Counted from the stretch's first letter, positions 27,616 through 36,227 are shown. The stretch: 64,000 nt of DNA from Laceyella putida (GCF_042665195.1 NZ_JBHTBW010000031.1:1-64000), one strand, 5' to 3'. The notes: generated from the sequence alone by a model not told the origin. Numbers and translations are program-made.

Positions 27616-29532
27616 ATGCTATTACAAGCTAAACATATCGATAAATCTTTTGGTGGAACCACTGTACTTGAAGATATCCATTTGCAGGTGAACGATCATG
27701 AACGTGTTGGACTGATCGGGCCCAATGGCGCAGGCAAATCCACCCTGCTCAAAATCGTGATCGGTGAAACCACCCCGGATCGCGGAGAAATCCAGTTGGC
27801 CAAAAAAGCACGCCTGGGTTATCTCGCGCAAAACACTGGCTTACACTCCGAAGAAACCATCTGGAACGAGCTCTTGTCTGTCTTCACCGATCTGTTGGAT
27901 CTGGAAAAACAGCTGCGCGCCTTGGAACAAGAAATGGGAATGGAACGGGTTTACTCGGATGCCGAGCGCTATCAGAAAACCATAGAACGCTATGCCCAAT
28001 TGCAGGAAGAATTTGAAGAGAGGGGCGGTTACGCGTTTGAAGCCCGGATTCGCGGCGCATTGCATGGGTTGGGTCTGGGTGGTTTCGACTGGAAGCATAC
28101 CCGTGTCAATGAGCTGAGCGGAGGGCAAAAAACCCGCATGGCCTTGGCCAAGATGTTATTGGAAGAACCGGACTTGCTCATTTTGGACGAACCGACCAAC
28201 TATCTCGATATGCAGGCGGTGGCTTGGCTGGAACAAACCTTGAGCAACTACAACGGTTCGCTCCTCATCGTCTCGCACGACCGGTATTTTCTCGACCGCC
28301 TGGTCACCGTGATCTATGAATTGGAGCATCACCACCTCACCCGTTATGTGGGGAATTACAGCAAGTACGTGCAATTGAAAGAAGAAAAAAGGCAACTTGA
28401 TCTCAAACGCTATGAACAGCAACAAGCGGAAATCAAGAAAATGGAAGACTTCATCCAAAAGAACATTTCGCGCGCCTCAACCACCAAACGGGCGCAAAGC
28501 CGACGCAAAGCCCTGGAAAAAATGGAGCGCTTGGAACGGCCCGCCAACCACCGCCGTGAAGCGGCCATCCGATTTGAAACAGCGGTGACCAGCGGCAAAG
28601 AAGTCCTTGCCGCAAGCGATCTGGCCATCGGTTATGATCAGCCGCTGGTCAGCGGGCTTCGTTTTCAGATAGAGCGGGGCGAGCATATCGCCTTGCTCGG
28701 TCCCAATGGCATGGGTAAATCCACCCTCTTGAAAACAATCGCGGGCAAGCTCCCTCCCCTTGCGGGAAACCTTAAATGGGGCGTCCAAGTCGAACTGGAT
28801 TATTATGACCAAGAACAAAAAGAGTTGCATCCGGAGAAACAGGTGATCGACGAACTTTGGGATGATTACCCCAATTTGGACCAGACGGCGATTCGCACCT
28901 ACCTGGGACAATTTCTGTTTAGCGGTGAAGATGTGCATAAGCGGGTGGGCGATTTGAGCGGCGGCGAAAAAGCGCGTCTTTCCTTATGCAAACGCCTCCT
29001 CAACCAAGCCAATTTCCTCTTGATGGACGAACCGACCAACCATCTGGACATGGTGAGCAAAGAACGGTTGGAAGAGGCTTTGGAAGATTATCCGGGCACC
29101 CTGTTGTTTGTCTCCCACGACCGCTACTTCATCAACCGTTTGGCCACAAGGATTTGGGAGTTAACCCCTGATGGGATCAAAGATTATGTAGGCGACTACG
29201 AACGGTATCTCGAGAAAAAGGCATTGGAAGCGTTGGAGGAAAAAGAGAAACCGGCAACCGAAGCGGAAACCGTTTCAACTAAACAAGCGGAAGTGTACCG
29301 CCAGCGCGAAAAAGAGGAGAAACGACAGCGCAAGAAACGACAGCAGCTGGTTGAACAATTGGAACGGGAAATCGCGCAATGCGAGGAGAAAATCGCCGCC
29401 ATTCACGACGAACTCTGCAAACCGGAAGTCTTCAGTGATCCCGACAAAAGCGCCTCCCTGCAACAAGAGCTGCAGACGCTGGAAGCGGAGCTTGCCCAAA
29501 AAACCGATGAGTGGGCGGAGTGGGCCGAATAA
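27616..29532 (+). CDS. ABC-F family ATPase (YdiF-like)
   Basis: 638 aa from the ATG at 27616, preceded by GAGGTG. Two ATPase domains are in tandem with no membrane part: Walker A GPNGAGKST and GPNGMGKST, signatures LSGGQKTR and LSGGEKAR, Walker B LILDEPTNYLD and LLMDEPTNHLD. A basic linker between the domains (KKMEDFIQKN to QSRRKALEKME) and a C-terminal coiled coil (about 560-638) are typical of the ribosome-associated ABC-F group. These proteins bind the ribosomal E-site and relieve stalling. The position next to tsaD matches ydiF in B. subtilis. A role in antibiotic resistance is not implied by sequence. Confidence 0.93.
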   Translation: MLLQAKHIDKSFGGTTVLEDIHLQVNDHERVGLIGPNGAGKSTLLKIVIGETTPDRGEIQLAKKARLGYLAQNTGLHSEETIWNELLSVFTDLLDLEKQLRALEQEMGMERVYSDAERYQKTIERYAQLQEEFEERGGYAFEARIRGALHGLGLGGFDWKHTRVNELSGGQKTRMALAKMLLEEPDLLILDEPTNYLDMQAVAWLEQTLSNYNGSLLIVSHDRYFLDRLVTVIYELEHHHLTRYVGNYSKYVQLKEEKRQLDLKRYEQQQAEIKKMEDFIQKNISRASTTKRAQSRRKALEKMERLERPANHRREAAIRFETAVTSGKEVLAASDLAIGYDQPLVSGLRFQIERGEHIALLGPNGMGKSTLLKTIAGKLPPLAGNLKWGVQVELDYYDQEQKELHPEKQVIDELWDDYPNLDQTAIRTYLGQFLFSGEDVHKRVGDLSGGEKARLSLCKRLLNQANFLLMDEPTNHLDMVSKERLEEALEDYPGTLLFVSHDRYFINRLATRIWELTPDGIKDYVGDYERYLEKKALEALEEKEKPATEAETVSTKQAEVYRQREKEEKRQRKKRQQLVEQLEREIAQCEEKIAAIHDELCKPEVFSDPDKSASLQQELQTLEAELAQKTDEWAEWAE

Positions 29533-29599
29533 GCCTATGTCCCCGCCTCATGGAACAGGTGTCAACCGGCATCTGTTCCTTTGGTAATTTCCCCGCATG

Positions 29600-29810
29600 A
29601 ACCTGCAACAATCGCATGATTTGCCTTTGTTTTTGCAGTAACCGTTGCGCTTCGTTCAGCGGGACGACCTGAAAGCGAAGACGGCCGCCCGGCAATGCTT
29701 GGGCGCTTCGGGATAAATCCAACGTTCCAAACCTGATCATGAAGCCGGTGGGAACTTTCTTTGCCCCATTCGAGCCACAAAGCCTGATCACCCAACAAAC
29801 GCACCTGCAT
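29600..29810 (-). pseudogene. Deletion scar: start of pxpB fused to end of pxpC
   Basis: On the minus strand MQVRLLGDQALWLEWG (from 29810) looks like the N-terminus of 5-oxoprolinase subunit B (PxpB/KipI). Within about 80 bp the homology moves to another frame, where LPGGRLRFQVVPLNEAQRLL (about 29700-29635) looks like the C-terminus of subunit C (PxpC/KipA). PxpB and PxpC are normally adjacent genes in that order. The simplest reading is that a large deletion removed most of both genes, leaving a roughly 210-bp scar. It is non-functional. Confidence 0.7.
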
Positions 29811-29954
29811 GGAAACCCAACTCTTTTCTTAAACACGTTTTTCATTAATAATCATCGATATATTCTTTTTATTTATGATACACGAAAACAGGTCCTAAAT
29901 GAATCGTTGGCGCAAAGAACTTCTATCTTACCTTTAGAAAAAGAAATAACCCTT

Positions 29955-30001
29955 AAAAAATGAAAGAGGTCACAGTTACATGTCTGTGACCTCCTTTCAT
30001 G
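29955..30001 (-). terminator. Strong hairpin with minus-strand T-tract left of the DnaA-box array
   Basis: Inverted repeat ATGAAAGAGGTCACAG / CTGTGACCTCCTTTCAT with an eight-base loop; on the minus strand it is followed by TTTTTT. It could stop any transcript that reads through from tsaD and so insulate the DnaA-box region. Confidence 0.75.
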
Positions 30002-30024
30002 ATGTTTACCCGGCGATTGCATCC

Positions 30025-30117
30025 TTGTCCACAACTATTCACAAGTTATTCACAGCAAAGTCACAACTCACTCACAGTTATGCGTTTATCCACAAGGTTA
30101 TCCACAGGTTGCCCACA
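30025..30117 (+). promoter_or_regulatory. Phased DnaA-box cluster downstream of tsaD
   Basis: Two perfect DnaA boxes TTATCCACA (30086, 30098) and variants TTGTCCACA (30025), CTATTCACA (30035), TTATTCACA (30046) and TTGCCCACA (30109) all point the same way. Weaker TCACA repeats occur at 30057 and 30068. Starts are spaced 10-12 bp apart except for one 18-bp step, so the boxes lie on one face of the helix. No gene overlaps the array, and hairpins flank it. It is probably a DnaA-binding locus, not an origin, since dnaA/dnaN and an AT-rich unwinding region are absent here. Confidence 0.85.
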
Positions 30118-30120
30118 AAT

Positions 30121-30144
30121 AAGCTACCGCCCAAACGATAGCTT
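30121..30144 (-). terminator. Intrinsic terminator after tsaD
   Basis: Minus-strand hairpin AAGCTA-TCG..CGG-TAGCTT followed by ATTTG, starting 15 bp after the tsaD stop codon. The T-tract is short, so efficiency may be modest. Confidence 0.65.
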
Positions 30145-30158
30145 CTCTTCTGTCTACT

Positions 30159-31181
30159 TCATTTAATCAGCGCCAGATTGGCGTCGGCATTGAGACTCAA
30201 ATCGGCGAACTGCCCATCCAAAAACTGATATGTCCCCGCCGCCGCAATCATCGCGGCATTGTCCGTGCATAACTCCAGCGGCGGAATCGCCAACCGGATC
30301 CCTTCTTCCTTGCAACGTTCCAAGAGCCGAATCCGCAGTCCGCTGTTGGCCGACACCCCGCCAGCCAACACCAGTTGCCCAACACCCGTTTCTTTCACCG
30401 CGCGAATCGACTTCTCCACCAGCACATCCAAGACCGCGGTCTGGAAACTGGCCGCCAAATCGACATAGCGGATCTCTTCTTTGCGTTGGTTTGCATTATG
30501 CACCAGATTCATCACCGCCGACTTTAACCCGCTGAAGCTGAAGTCAAACGATTCCGGCTCCAACCAGGCCCGCGGCAACTCATAGCTCGGCTCTCCCTGC
30601 ATGGCCAAACGGTCGATATGCGGACCGCCCGGATAGGGCAACTTCATCAGGCGCGCCACTTTGTCAAAAGCTTCCCCCGCGGCGTCATCCCTGGTTTTGC
30701 CCAGACGCCGGAACTGATTATGGCGTTCCATGTAGATCAATTCCGTATGCCCGCCCGAGACGACAAGGGAGACGAGCGGAAACGTGAGCGGTTCCACCAA
30801 ATGGTTGGCATAGATGTGCCCCGCAATATGATGGACCGGGACCAGCGGTTTCCCCGTCGCATAAGCCAACGCTTTGGCCGCCGCCACCCCGATGAGCAAG
30901 GCGCCGACCAAACCGGGGCCCTGCGTCACGGCAATGGCATCGATGTCTTCCATCTCCACTTGCGCCTCTTCCAACGCCTTTTGGATAATCAGGGTAATCC
31001 GTTCAACATGGCGCCGCGAAGCCACTTCCGGCACCACCCCGCCGAACTTCTTATGCACGTCCATCTGCGACGAGATCACATTGGACAGACATTCCGTCCC
31101 CCCGTGCACCACAGAGGCCGACGTCTCGTCACAACTCGTTTCGATTCCCAATATGAGAAGTTCGCTGTTCTTCTTGTTCAT
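30159..31181 (-). CDS. tsaD: tRNA N6-adenosine threonylcarbamoyltransferase TsaD
   Basis: 340 aa. LGIETSCDETSASVV at the start and the metal-binding HHIAGHIYANH motif are typical of the Kae1/TsaD ASKHA fold. It transfers threonylcarbamoyl from its AMP ester to A37 of ANN-decoding tRNAs, working with TsaB and TsaE, both encoded just upstream. The start overlaps the end of rimI by 53 bp, with GGGTGA upstream of the ATG. It is the last gene of the tsaE-tsaB-rimI-tsaD operon. Confidence 0.98.
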   Translation of the reverse strand: MNKKNSELLILGIETSCDETSASVVHGGTECLSNVISSQMDVHKKFGGVVPEVASRRHVERITLIIQKALEEAQVEMEDIDAIAVTQGPGLVGALLIGVAAAKALAYATGKPLVPVHHIAGHIYANHLVEPLTFPLVSLVVSGGHTELIYMERHNQFRRLGKTRDDAAGEAFDKVARLMKLPYPGGPHIDRLAMQGEPSYELPRAWLEPESFDFSFSGLKSAVMNLVHNANQRKEEIRYVDLAASFQTAVLDVLVEKSIRAVKETGVGQLVLAGGVSANSGLRIRLLERCKEEGIRLAIPPLELCTDNAAMIAAAGTYQFLDGQFADLSLNADANLALIK

Positions 31182-31641
31182 GTAATGTCACCCACATGAT
31201 AAAGGCATCTTCTTTATTATCGGTATAATACTCTTTTCTCAATCCAGAACGGACAAAGCCCAAATGTTCATACAGTCTCTGGGCCACATGGTTGGAGACT
31301 CGCACTTCCAATGTCATCGAAGCGGCTCCCAACTCCCGCGCCAACTGCATCACATGAAGCAAAATCGCTTTCCCCAATCCTCGCCCACGGTAATCCGGAT
31401 GAATCGCCACATTGGTGATGTGCGCTTCATCCAAAATCAGCCAAAATCCGCAGTATCCCGCAATCTCTCCGTCAACCGACACCACTGTATAGTGGGCAAA
31501 CTGATTGAGCACCAACTCGTTATAAAAAGCTTTTCTTGGCCAAGGTGTGGGAAAAGAGAGGTTTTCCACTTCTTCGATGCGCGTCAGGTCCACCAACTCC
31601 ATCGGGCGAAAAGTGACGGTGCCCTCATGCTTTCTGCTCAT
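31129..31641 (-). CDS. rimI: Ribosomal-protein alanine N-acetyltransferase RimI
   Basis: 170 aa GNAT-fold protein. The acetyl-CoA binding segment (HPDYRGRGLGKAILLHVM) and the LEVRVSNHVAQRLYEHLGF motif are characteristic of RimI, which acetylates the N-terminus of ribosomal protein S18. It overlaps tsaB (17 bp) and tsaD (53 bp), the standard arrangement of this operon. Confidence 0.93.
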   Translation of the reverse strand: MSRKHEGTVTFRPMELVDLTRIEEVENLSFPTPWPRKAFYNELVLNQFAHYTVVSVDGEIAGYCGFWLILDEAHITNVAIHPDYRGRGLGKAILLHVMQLARELGAASMTLEVRVSNHVAQRLYEHLGFVRSGLRKEYYTDNKEDAFIMWVTLHEQEEQRTSHIGNRNEL

Positions 31642-32359
31642 TGGTCTCTGCCTTTCCTTGCTTTTTTAACCAATTGGCTTCCGCTTCGGTGATCTGGAGA
31701 TAATTCGGCGTGAAATCGGCATGTTCGGGCGGTTGATGCGCGCGCCATTTCTGGCCGCACAACCAAGCCAGTTGAGCGGCGCGCGGGACATGGTCAGCCG
31801 GGTTGCCAAATTCCGCGCGGTCGCCCAAGACACCCACGATCCCCTCATGGAACTTGGCTACATCATCCCCCAAGAACAAGACCGGCTCATCCCGCTCCCG
31901 CAATCGGTCAAGCAAGGTGGCCACCTCCATCACTTGCTGGGGCAGCACTTCCGCCAAGCCGCCCTGTTCCCGCTTGTACACGCCCGTATAAGCCCGCGCC
32001 CTTCTCGCATCAAACATCGGCACGATCAAGCCCGGGAAGGGCCGCCCATTCATCGCCAGCACCGTCAAGCTGGATTCGCTGTAAAGCGGCAACTTTCTCG
32101 CCCAGGCCATCGTCTTCGCCGTGGTCACGCCAATGCGGATGCCCGTGTAAGACCCCGGACCCGACGTGACGGCCAACGCGCCGATCTCTTCGAGCGACAA
32201 ATCGAGATCGGTGAGCAACTGGTCCAAGGCGGGCATCAACCGGACCGAGTGGTTTTTGTGCAGATTGGTCGTCAGTTCGCCCAGCACCCGATTCTCTTCC
32301 GCATCATAAACGGCCACACCCAACACCAACGTGGATGTATCCATGGCTAATAACTTCAT
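31625..32359 (-). CDS. tsaB: tRNA threonylcarbamoyladenosine biosynthesis protein TsaB
   Basis: 244 aa, ASKHA-like scaffold protein that forms the core heterodimer with TsaD. The start MKLLAMDTSTLVLGVAV and the segment VTSGPGSYTGIRIGVTTAK are diagnostic. The ATG overlaps the stop codon of tsaE (4 bp), indicating coupled translation. Confidence 0.96.
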   Translation of the reverse strand: MKLLAMDTSTLVLGVAVYDAEENRVLGELTTNLHKNHSVRLMPALDQLLTDLDLSLEEIGALAVTSGPGSYTGIRIGVTTAKTMAWARKLPLYSESSLTVLAMNGRPFPGLIVPMFDARRARAYTGVYKREQGGLAEVLPQQVMEVATLLDRLRERDEPVLFLGDDVAKFHEGIVGVLGDRAEFGNPADHVPRAAQLAWLCGQKWRAHQPPEHADFTPNYLQITEAEANWLKKQGKAETNEQKA

Positions 32360-32814
32360 CCGATCCCCAACTCCTTACAGATCGACTCCCACCGCGAATG
32401 CCCTGCATAAAACGCAATCTCCCTCGTCCCGTCTCCGCGCACGGAGAATCGCAACCACAGCGTTTCTTCAGGCAGCCACGCTTCCACCCGCGACGCCCAC
32501 TCGACCAAACAAATGCCATCACCATAAAAATATTCCTCAAGTCCCAACTCTTCAAAACCATCCAAGCGATACACATCCATATGATAGAGCGGAAGCGTCC
32601 CCTCATATTCTTTAATTATCGTAAAGGTGGGGCTGTCCACTTCTTCTTCGATCGCGAGTCCTTCCGCAATCCCTTTGGCAAACGTGGTTTTCCCGGCACC
32701 CAAGTCTCCTTCGAGCGCCAACACATCGCCCGTGCCGAGCAAGGTCACCAGCTTGAGCGCCACCGCTCTGGTCTCTTGTTCACTTGCCGTTGTCAGTACG
32801 CACACCTTTTCCAT
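32356..32814 (-). CDS. tsaE: tRNA threonylcarbamoyladenosine biosynthesis ATPase TsaE
   Basis: 152 aa from the ATG at 32814 (GGGTGA upstream; a TTG four codons earlier is part of that site). Walker A is DLGAGKTTFAKG and the conserved SPTFTIIKEYEG and VEWASRVEAWLPEE segments are present. It is the ATPase that drives the t6A-forming TsaBDE complex. It is first in the operon; the 175 bp upstream show no clear promoter. Confidence 0.96.
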   Translation of the reverse strand: MEKVCVLTTASEQETRAVALKLVTLLGTGDVLALEGDLGAGKTTFAKGIAEGLAIEEEVDSPTFTIIKEYEGTLPLYHMDVYRLDGFEELGLEEYFYGDGICLVEWASRVEAWLPEETLWLRFSVRGDGTREIAFYAGHSRWESICKELGIG

Positions 32815-32989
32815 ACGATCACCCAAACTTCAGAAATTGGCTCACTCACATCACTTCGGTAAGGACGTCCCATTCCCTGCGCGAAACGGAACCGCTTCAA
32901 CCAGCCATACAAACGAACGCATTCGCCCGCATCCCATCCATCTCTTCACAGCTTTTCCTTCCCTGCCGGGAAGCTATACAATAAACAAA

Positions 32990-33013
32990 GGACCGCAGCC
33001 TGTGCCACGGTCC
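32990..33013 (-). terminator. Intrinsic terminator of the four-tRNA operon
   Basis: Minus-strand hairpin GGACCG-N12-CGGTCC followed by TTTGTTT, 14 bp after tRNA-Gly. Confidence 0.82.
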
Positions 33014-33026
33014 CTCATAAGTGCAT

Positions 33027-33100
33027 TGGAGCGGGTGAAGGGAATCGAACCCTCGCATTCGGCTTGGAAGGCCGATGTTCTACCACTGAACTACACCCGC
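33027..33100 (-). tRNA. tRNA-Gly (TCC)
   Basis: Full cloverleaf on the minus strand, 74 nt with encoded CCA. The anticodon loop CTTCCAA gives TCC, reading GGA/GGG glycine codons. Last gene of the four-tRNA operon. Confidence 0.97.
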
Positions 33101-33123
33101 ATACGTTATTGCGCTGATTCACT

Positions 33124-33200
<77 letters not shown>

Positions 33201-33208
33201 TAATAAAA

Positions 33209-33294
33209 TGGTGCGGTCGGCGAGACTCGAACTCGCACGGTCAGGGACCACTACCCCCTCAAGATAGCGTGTCTGCCAGTTCCACCACGACCGC
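33209..33294 (-). tRNA. tRNA-Leu (GAG)
   Basis: 86 nt with the long variable arm of class II tRNAs and encoded CCA. The anticodon loop TTGAGGG gives GAG. Confidence 0.96.
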
Positions 33295-33304
33295 ATGCTC
33301 TATA

Positions 33305-33388
33305 TGGTGCGGGTGGAGGGACTTGAACCCCCACGCCAGAGGCGCTAGAACCTAAATCTAGTGCGTCTGCCAATTCCGCCACACCCGC
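33305..33388 (-). tRNA. tRNA-Leu (TAG)
   Basis: 84 nt class II tRNA with encoded CCA. The loop TTTAGGT between CTAGA/TCTAG arms gives anticodon TAG. First gene of the operon, about 55 bp from its promoter. Confidence 0.96.
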
Positions 33389-33443
33389 TTATTGTAACAT
33401 CAAACTGAGGATTTTTCAACTGCGTCTCATATCGACAAGAATT

Positions 33444-33472
33444 AATTTAACACGTAGCGCGGTGGTTGTCAA
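33444..33472 (-). promoter_or_regulatory. Promoter of the Leu-Leu-Pro-Gly tRNA operon
   Basis: Minus strand TTGACA (33467-33472), 17 bp, TAAATT (33444-33449), a near-consensus sigma-A promoter. The rest of the gap 33389-33694 shows no gene. Confidence 0.88.
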
Positions 33473-33694
33473 CAAAAAAATGAGAGCGGCCATATTCTTT
33501 GTTTGAAGCAAAGTTCTCGCTCTATCCTACCGACTTAACCCCTTCATTTGGCGTTCCCTTTCCCATCTGCGCAGATGGCTCATTTCGATATGGAACTCAA
33601 AGTTTATTTATCAAGGCAAAGATATTTATCTAATCAATTCAATTCGACTCAAAATACAATAATATGAAATACCTTCAAAAGGAGTGAAAACCAT

Positions 33695-34975
33695 ATGGCC
33701 AATGAATGGAGAGTTCCGGGTGATTTCGCGACAATCAACACCGCTTTGGCGAGCCCAATGGTTCAAGATTACGACACCATCCGTGTCGCTCCCGGTTTGT
33801 ACACGAATGCCAGCGAGTTGGGGCCCATTATCATAACGAAAATGGTGCAACTTCTCGGCGCGCAGGCGGGGGTGGATGCCAGGACCCGTTCAGGGGATCC
33901 GTCCCAGGAATCCGTGATCGAAATTGTGGACCCTAACGGCAGCGTTCAGATAAACCAGAATCATGTCGTTTTTGACGGGTTCACCGTGCGGAATAATACG
34001 GTTGGGTTTGGAGTGACCACATCGAACGCTTTTTCCGGTTACTGGATCTTTAACAACATCATCCGCAACAACGAGGGTGGACTGTATTTCAATAACGATA
34101 CCACCGTCAACAATACCATTTCGCAAGCGAAATTCAATTTTTTCGATGCCAATAACGGTCCCGGAGGCGCCGGGGGAAACGGAATTTATACCGATCTGGG
34201 TTCGATCAATGTGTTCATCGAGAGCAACAGATTTACCGGACATGATCCCGCCGCTTCGATCAACTTTGCCGCGCCTGCTTCCCTGTCCCAAAGAAACATC
34301 ATCATCTCCAACAATGAGATGATCACCGATAACTCCATTGCCCTTACCAATACGACCAATGTCAAGATTACAGGAAATCGAATGACCAACACGCAGGGAA
34401 GCGCGATTTTTATAGCTGGGGGAAATAATTTAACGGAAATCGAAAGAAATGTTTTGCACAACAGCATCAGCAATGGAATCTATGTAAACACGATTTTCTC
34501 GGGGACACCCAATGCGAACATTCGGGCGAAAAACAACAGCATCCAAGGAAATGCCAGTGCGGGGCTGCGCATTGACCCGGGCGCTTATACCATCACGCCA
34601 AGAAGATTGGATGCCACCAACAATTGGTGGGGAAGCCCCACCGGGCCCACAAACCCCTTAAATCCGGGCGGAACCGGGGACGCTGTGGTTGATCCTGACA
34701 ACGTATCGGAGTTTATCCCGTTTTTACTCCAAGACCCGATCGGCCCGACCTGCCAAGAGTTACTTGCCGCATGCCGCCTTGAAGTTGCCACATTGCAAAG
34801 GCTGCTTGCCGCTGACCGCACTGACCTTGGCAGAACGCAAAGAGCGCTCGATGCCTGTCGCCATCAACTTGCTGATGCCCTGTGCAGATTAAAGGAGTGT
34901 TGCTGCAGACTGGAGAATGCCCGGAAAAAGATCTGTTGTCTTCGAAGCAAGCATGGGAATTTTTTTGAAAGGTGA
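33695..34975 (+). CDS. Right-handed beta-helix protein with Cys-rich coiled-coil tail
   Basis: 426 aa; AAAGGAGTG lies seven bases before the ATG. No signal peptide. Residues 1-30 (WRVPGDFATINTALA..IRVAPGLY) are the classic opening of NosD/pectate-lyase-like beta-helices, and Asn-rich coils (FNNIIRNNEGG, NNTISQAKFNFF, IRAKNNSIQGNASAGL, NNWWGSPTGP) repeat to about residue 345. The last 75 residues form a heptad-like helix with nine Cys, including a CCC triplet and a CC pair. Lack of a signal peptide with such Cys-rich helices suggests a spore-surface structural protein assembled in the mother cell, consistent with the DUF4183-like and collagen-like genes nearby. The role is inference. Confidence 0.8.
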   Translation: MANEWRVPGDFATINTALASPMVQDYDTIRVAPGLYTNASELGPIIITKMVQLLGAQAGVDARTRSGDPSQESVIEIVDPNGSVQINQNHVVFDGFTVRNNTVGFGVTTSNAFSGYWIFNNIIRNNEGGLYFNNDTTVNNTISQAKFNFFDANNGPGGAGGNGIYTDLGSINVFIESNRFTGHDPAASINFAAPASLSQRNIIISNNEMITDNSIALTNTTNVKITGNRMTNTQGSAIFIAGGNNLTEIERNVLHNSISNGIYVNTIFSGTPNANIRAKNNSIQGNASAGLRIDPGAYTITPRRLDATNNWWGSPTGPTNPLNPGGTGDAVVDPDNVSEFIPFLLQDPIGPTCQELLAACRLEVATLQRLLAADRTDLGRTQRALDACRHQLADALCRLKECCCRLENARKKICCLRSKHGNFFER

Positions 34976-35390
34976 ACGTGAATTCAGTAAAAAGGGCCTT
35001 GGCAACTGGTTCTTTTACTTATCGATATAAAAGAAACGCGGTTTGTTCCCTCTGTTTTGCTCCATGAAAAAGGGGCTTTTTTGTTTAAAAACAGACAATT
35101 TTTGATCCCGATGATTCTCTGGTTCAATCTGTATCCTTTGACTATTGGTCACTCTAAACAACATGATGATCGCCCACCCCAAAACTCCTACGGATGGGCA
35201 ATCATAATATTTTTTATAGCCGAGAGATGGTTGATTTGGAAAAGTACAGTAAAAACCTGTTTCACGATCTATTTTTTTGCAATTTATATAATTATCAGAT
35301 TATATGTTTTATACTAATATTGTTACCGCAATGCATGTTCTTTATTCGAAGAACACCGCAATTAAAAATTAACTGATGGAGGTGTTTGTA
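34976..35390 (+). other. AT-rich gap with one inverted repeat
   Basis: No coding region with a ribosome site is seen. An 11-bp inverted repeat ATGATCGCCCA / TGGGCAATCAT (35166-35205) is followed by ATATTTTTTATAG and could be a late terminator for the beta-helix gene. Confidence 0.5.
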
Positions 35391-35529
35391 GTGGGGTAAA
35401 CTACTAAAAATTATCTTCATTCGGTTCGGTAAGCCCGATGCCTGTCATGGTTGTGGCGGTACTGATCTGAAGAAAGCAGCGAACGGAAAGTGGATTTGTC
35501 GAGACTGCGACTATGTACACGGTGATTAA
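35391..35529 (+). pseudogene. Small zinc-ribbon protein with a start-proximal frameshift
   Basis: A GTG at 35391 has GGAGGTG at a good distance but reads GTG GGG TAA and stops. With one G fewer in the G4 run the frame opens to a 45-aa protein ending at 35529: a hydrophobic start (GKLLKIIFIRFGKP) followed by CHGCGG and CRDCDY, a CxxC-x16-CxxC zinc ribbon with a VHGD end. Either the gene is frameshifted, or an assembly or sequencing error added a G. No family assigned beyond zinc ribbon. Confidence 0.55.
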
Positions 35530-35682
35530 TCAACGAGTGTAATGTTAAAAAAATTCGAAATATAATCAATAGAGACGATTTAAGTCTCCATTTTCTTTTG
35601 AGGGGTGACACAATGAATCCAATCGAAGCCTTTCTTAAAGGAAAAACCAGCCTTATACGATAACACAAAAAGAAGGAGTTTT

Positions 35683-36177
35683 GTGGAAATTTTGCCAAAA
35701 TTATCAGCGAATTATACGTATCTGACAGAAGACATTGCGATCTTTGAGGGTTCATATTTCTATTTGTTTTTTCAAAACAACTCAATCAAAAAGGCATTTT
35801 TACTTGAAAGAGATGAAGCACCTGCAAAATCGCCCCAGTTTCACAGGGCGTTGGGTCATGCACTTGGTTTTCCTCCAAAAGCCGTTGCGCACTACGCATC
35901 CATTGTCGAATTGCAAGAAAACGGACACGACCCCGTACGTCTGGAAGAAATGAAAGCCAAACGTATCGGTCTCCAATACTGCGGTATTCATTGTTCATCA
36001 AGCATGGATCATTTGGAAGAAAATGTCCTGTGGCTCTGGGAACGATACGAGTATGATGGGTTGCTTCACATTCGAGTTGAAACCGCTCTATTACCTGTTA
36101 AGTATGGTGATTTGCGTGAAGTGCGAGCAATCGCTCAGTCGCTTACTGTACATACCCCTACAGCCAAAATCGGTTAG
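35683..36177 (+). CDS. Hypothetical protein in the accessory island
   Basis: 164 aa from a GTG at 35683 with AAGGAG five bases upstream. Soluble, mixed alpha/beta composition, no signal or membrane segment. Two cysteines sit close together in QYCGIHCSS near residue 104. No family recognised. A tiny 16-codon frame (35612-35662, GAGGGGTGA before its ATG, beginning MNPIEAFLKGK) lies directly upstream and could be a leader peptide or the broken start of this gene. A terminator follows the stop. Confidence 0.6.
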   Translation: MEILPKLSANYTYLTEDIAIFEGSYFYLFFQNNSIKKAFLLERDEAPAKSPQFHRALGHALGFPPKAVAHYASIVELQENGHDPVRLEEMKAKRIGLQYCGIHCSSSMDHLEENVLWLWERYEYDGLLHIRVETALLPVKYGDLREVRAIAQSLTVHTPTAKIG

Positions 36178-36203
36178 GCAATGTCTTCTTGTACCAACTG
36201 TTT

Positions 36204-36227
36204 AGCTCCTGGAAGGGGCTTTTTTTG
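36204..36227 (+). terminator. Intrinsic terminator after the hypothetical gene at 35683
   Basis: Short hairpin AGCTCC-TGGAA-GGGGCT followed by T7. Confidence 0.8.

Noticed and set aside
30025..30117. Chromosomal origin of replication
   Set aside because: DnaA boxes are present but dnaA, dnaN, rpmH or an AT-rich unwinding element are not; a DnaA-binding control locus fits better.
35057..35317. 86-codon open frame in the AT-rich gap
   Set aside because: No ribosome site, overlaps an inverted repeat, and its hydrophobic content follows from AT-rich DNA.
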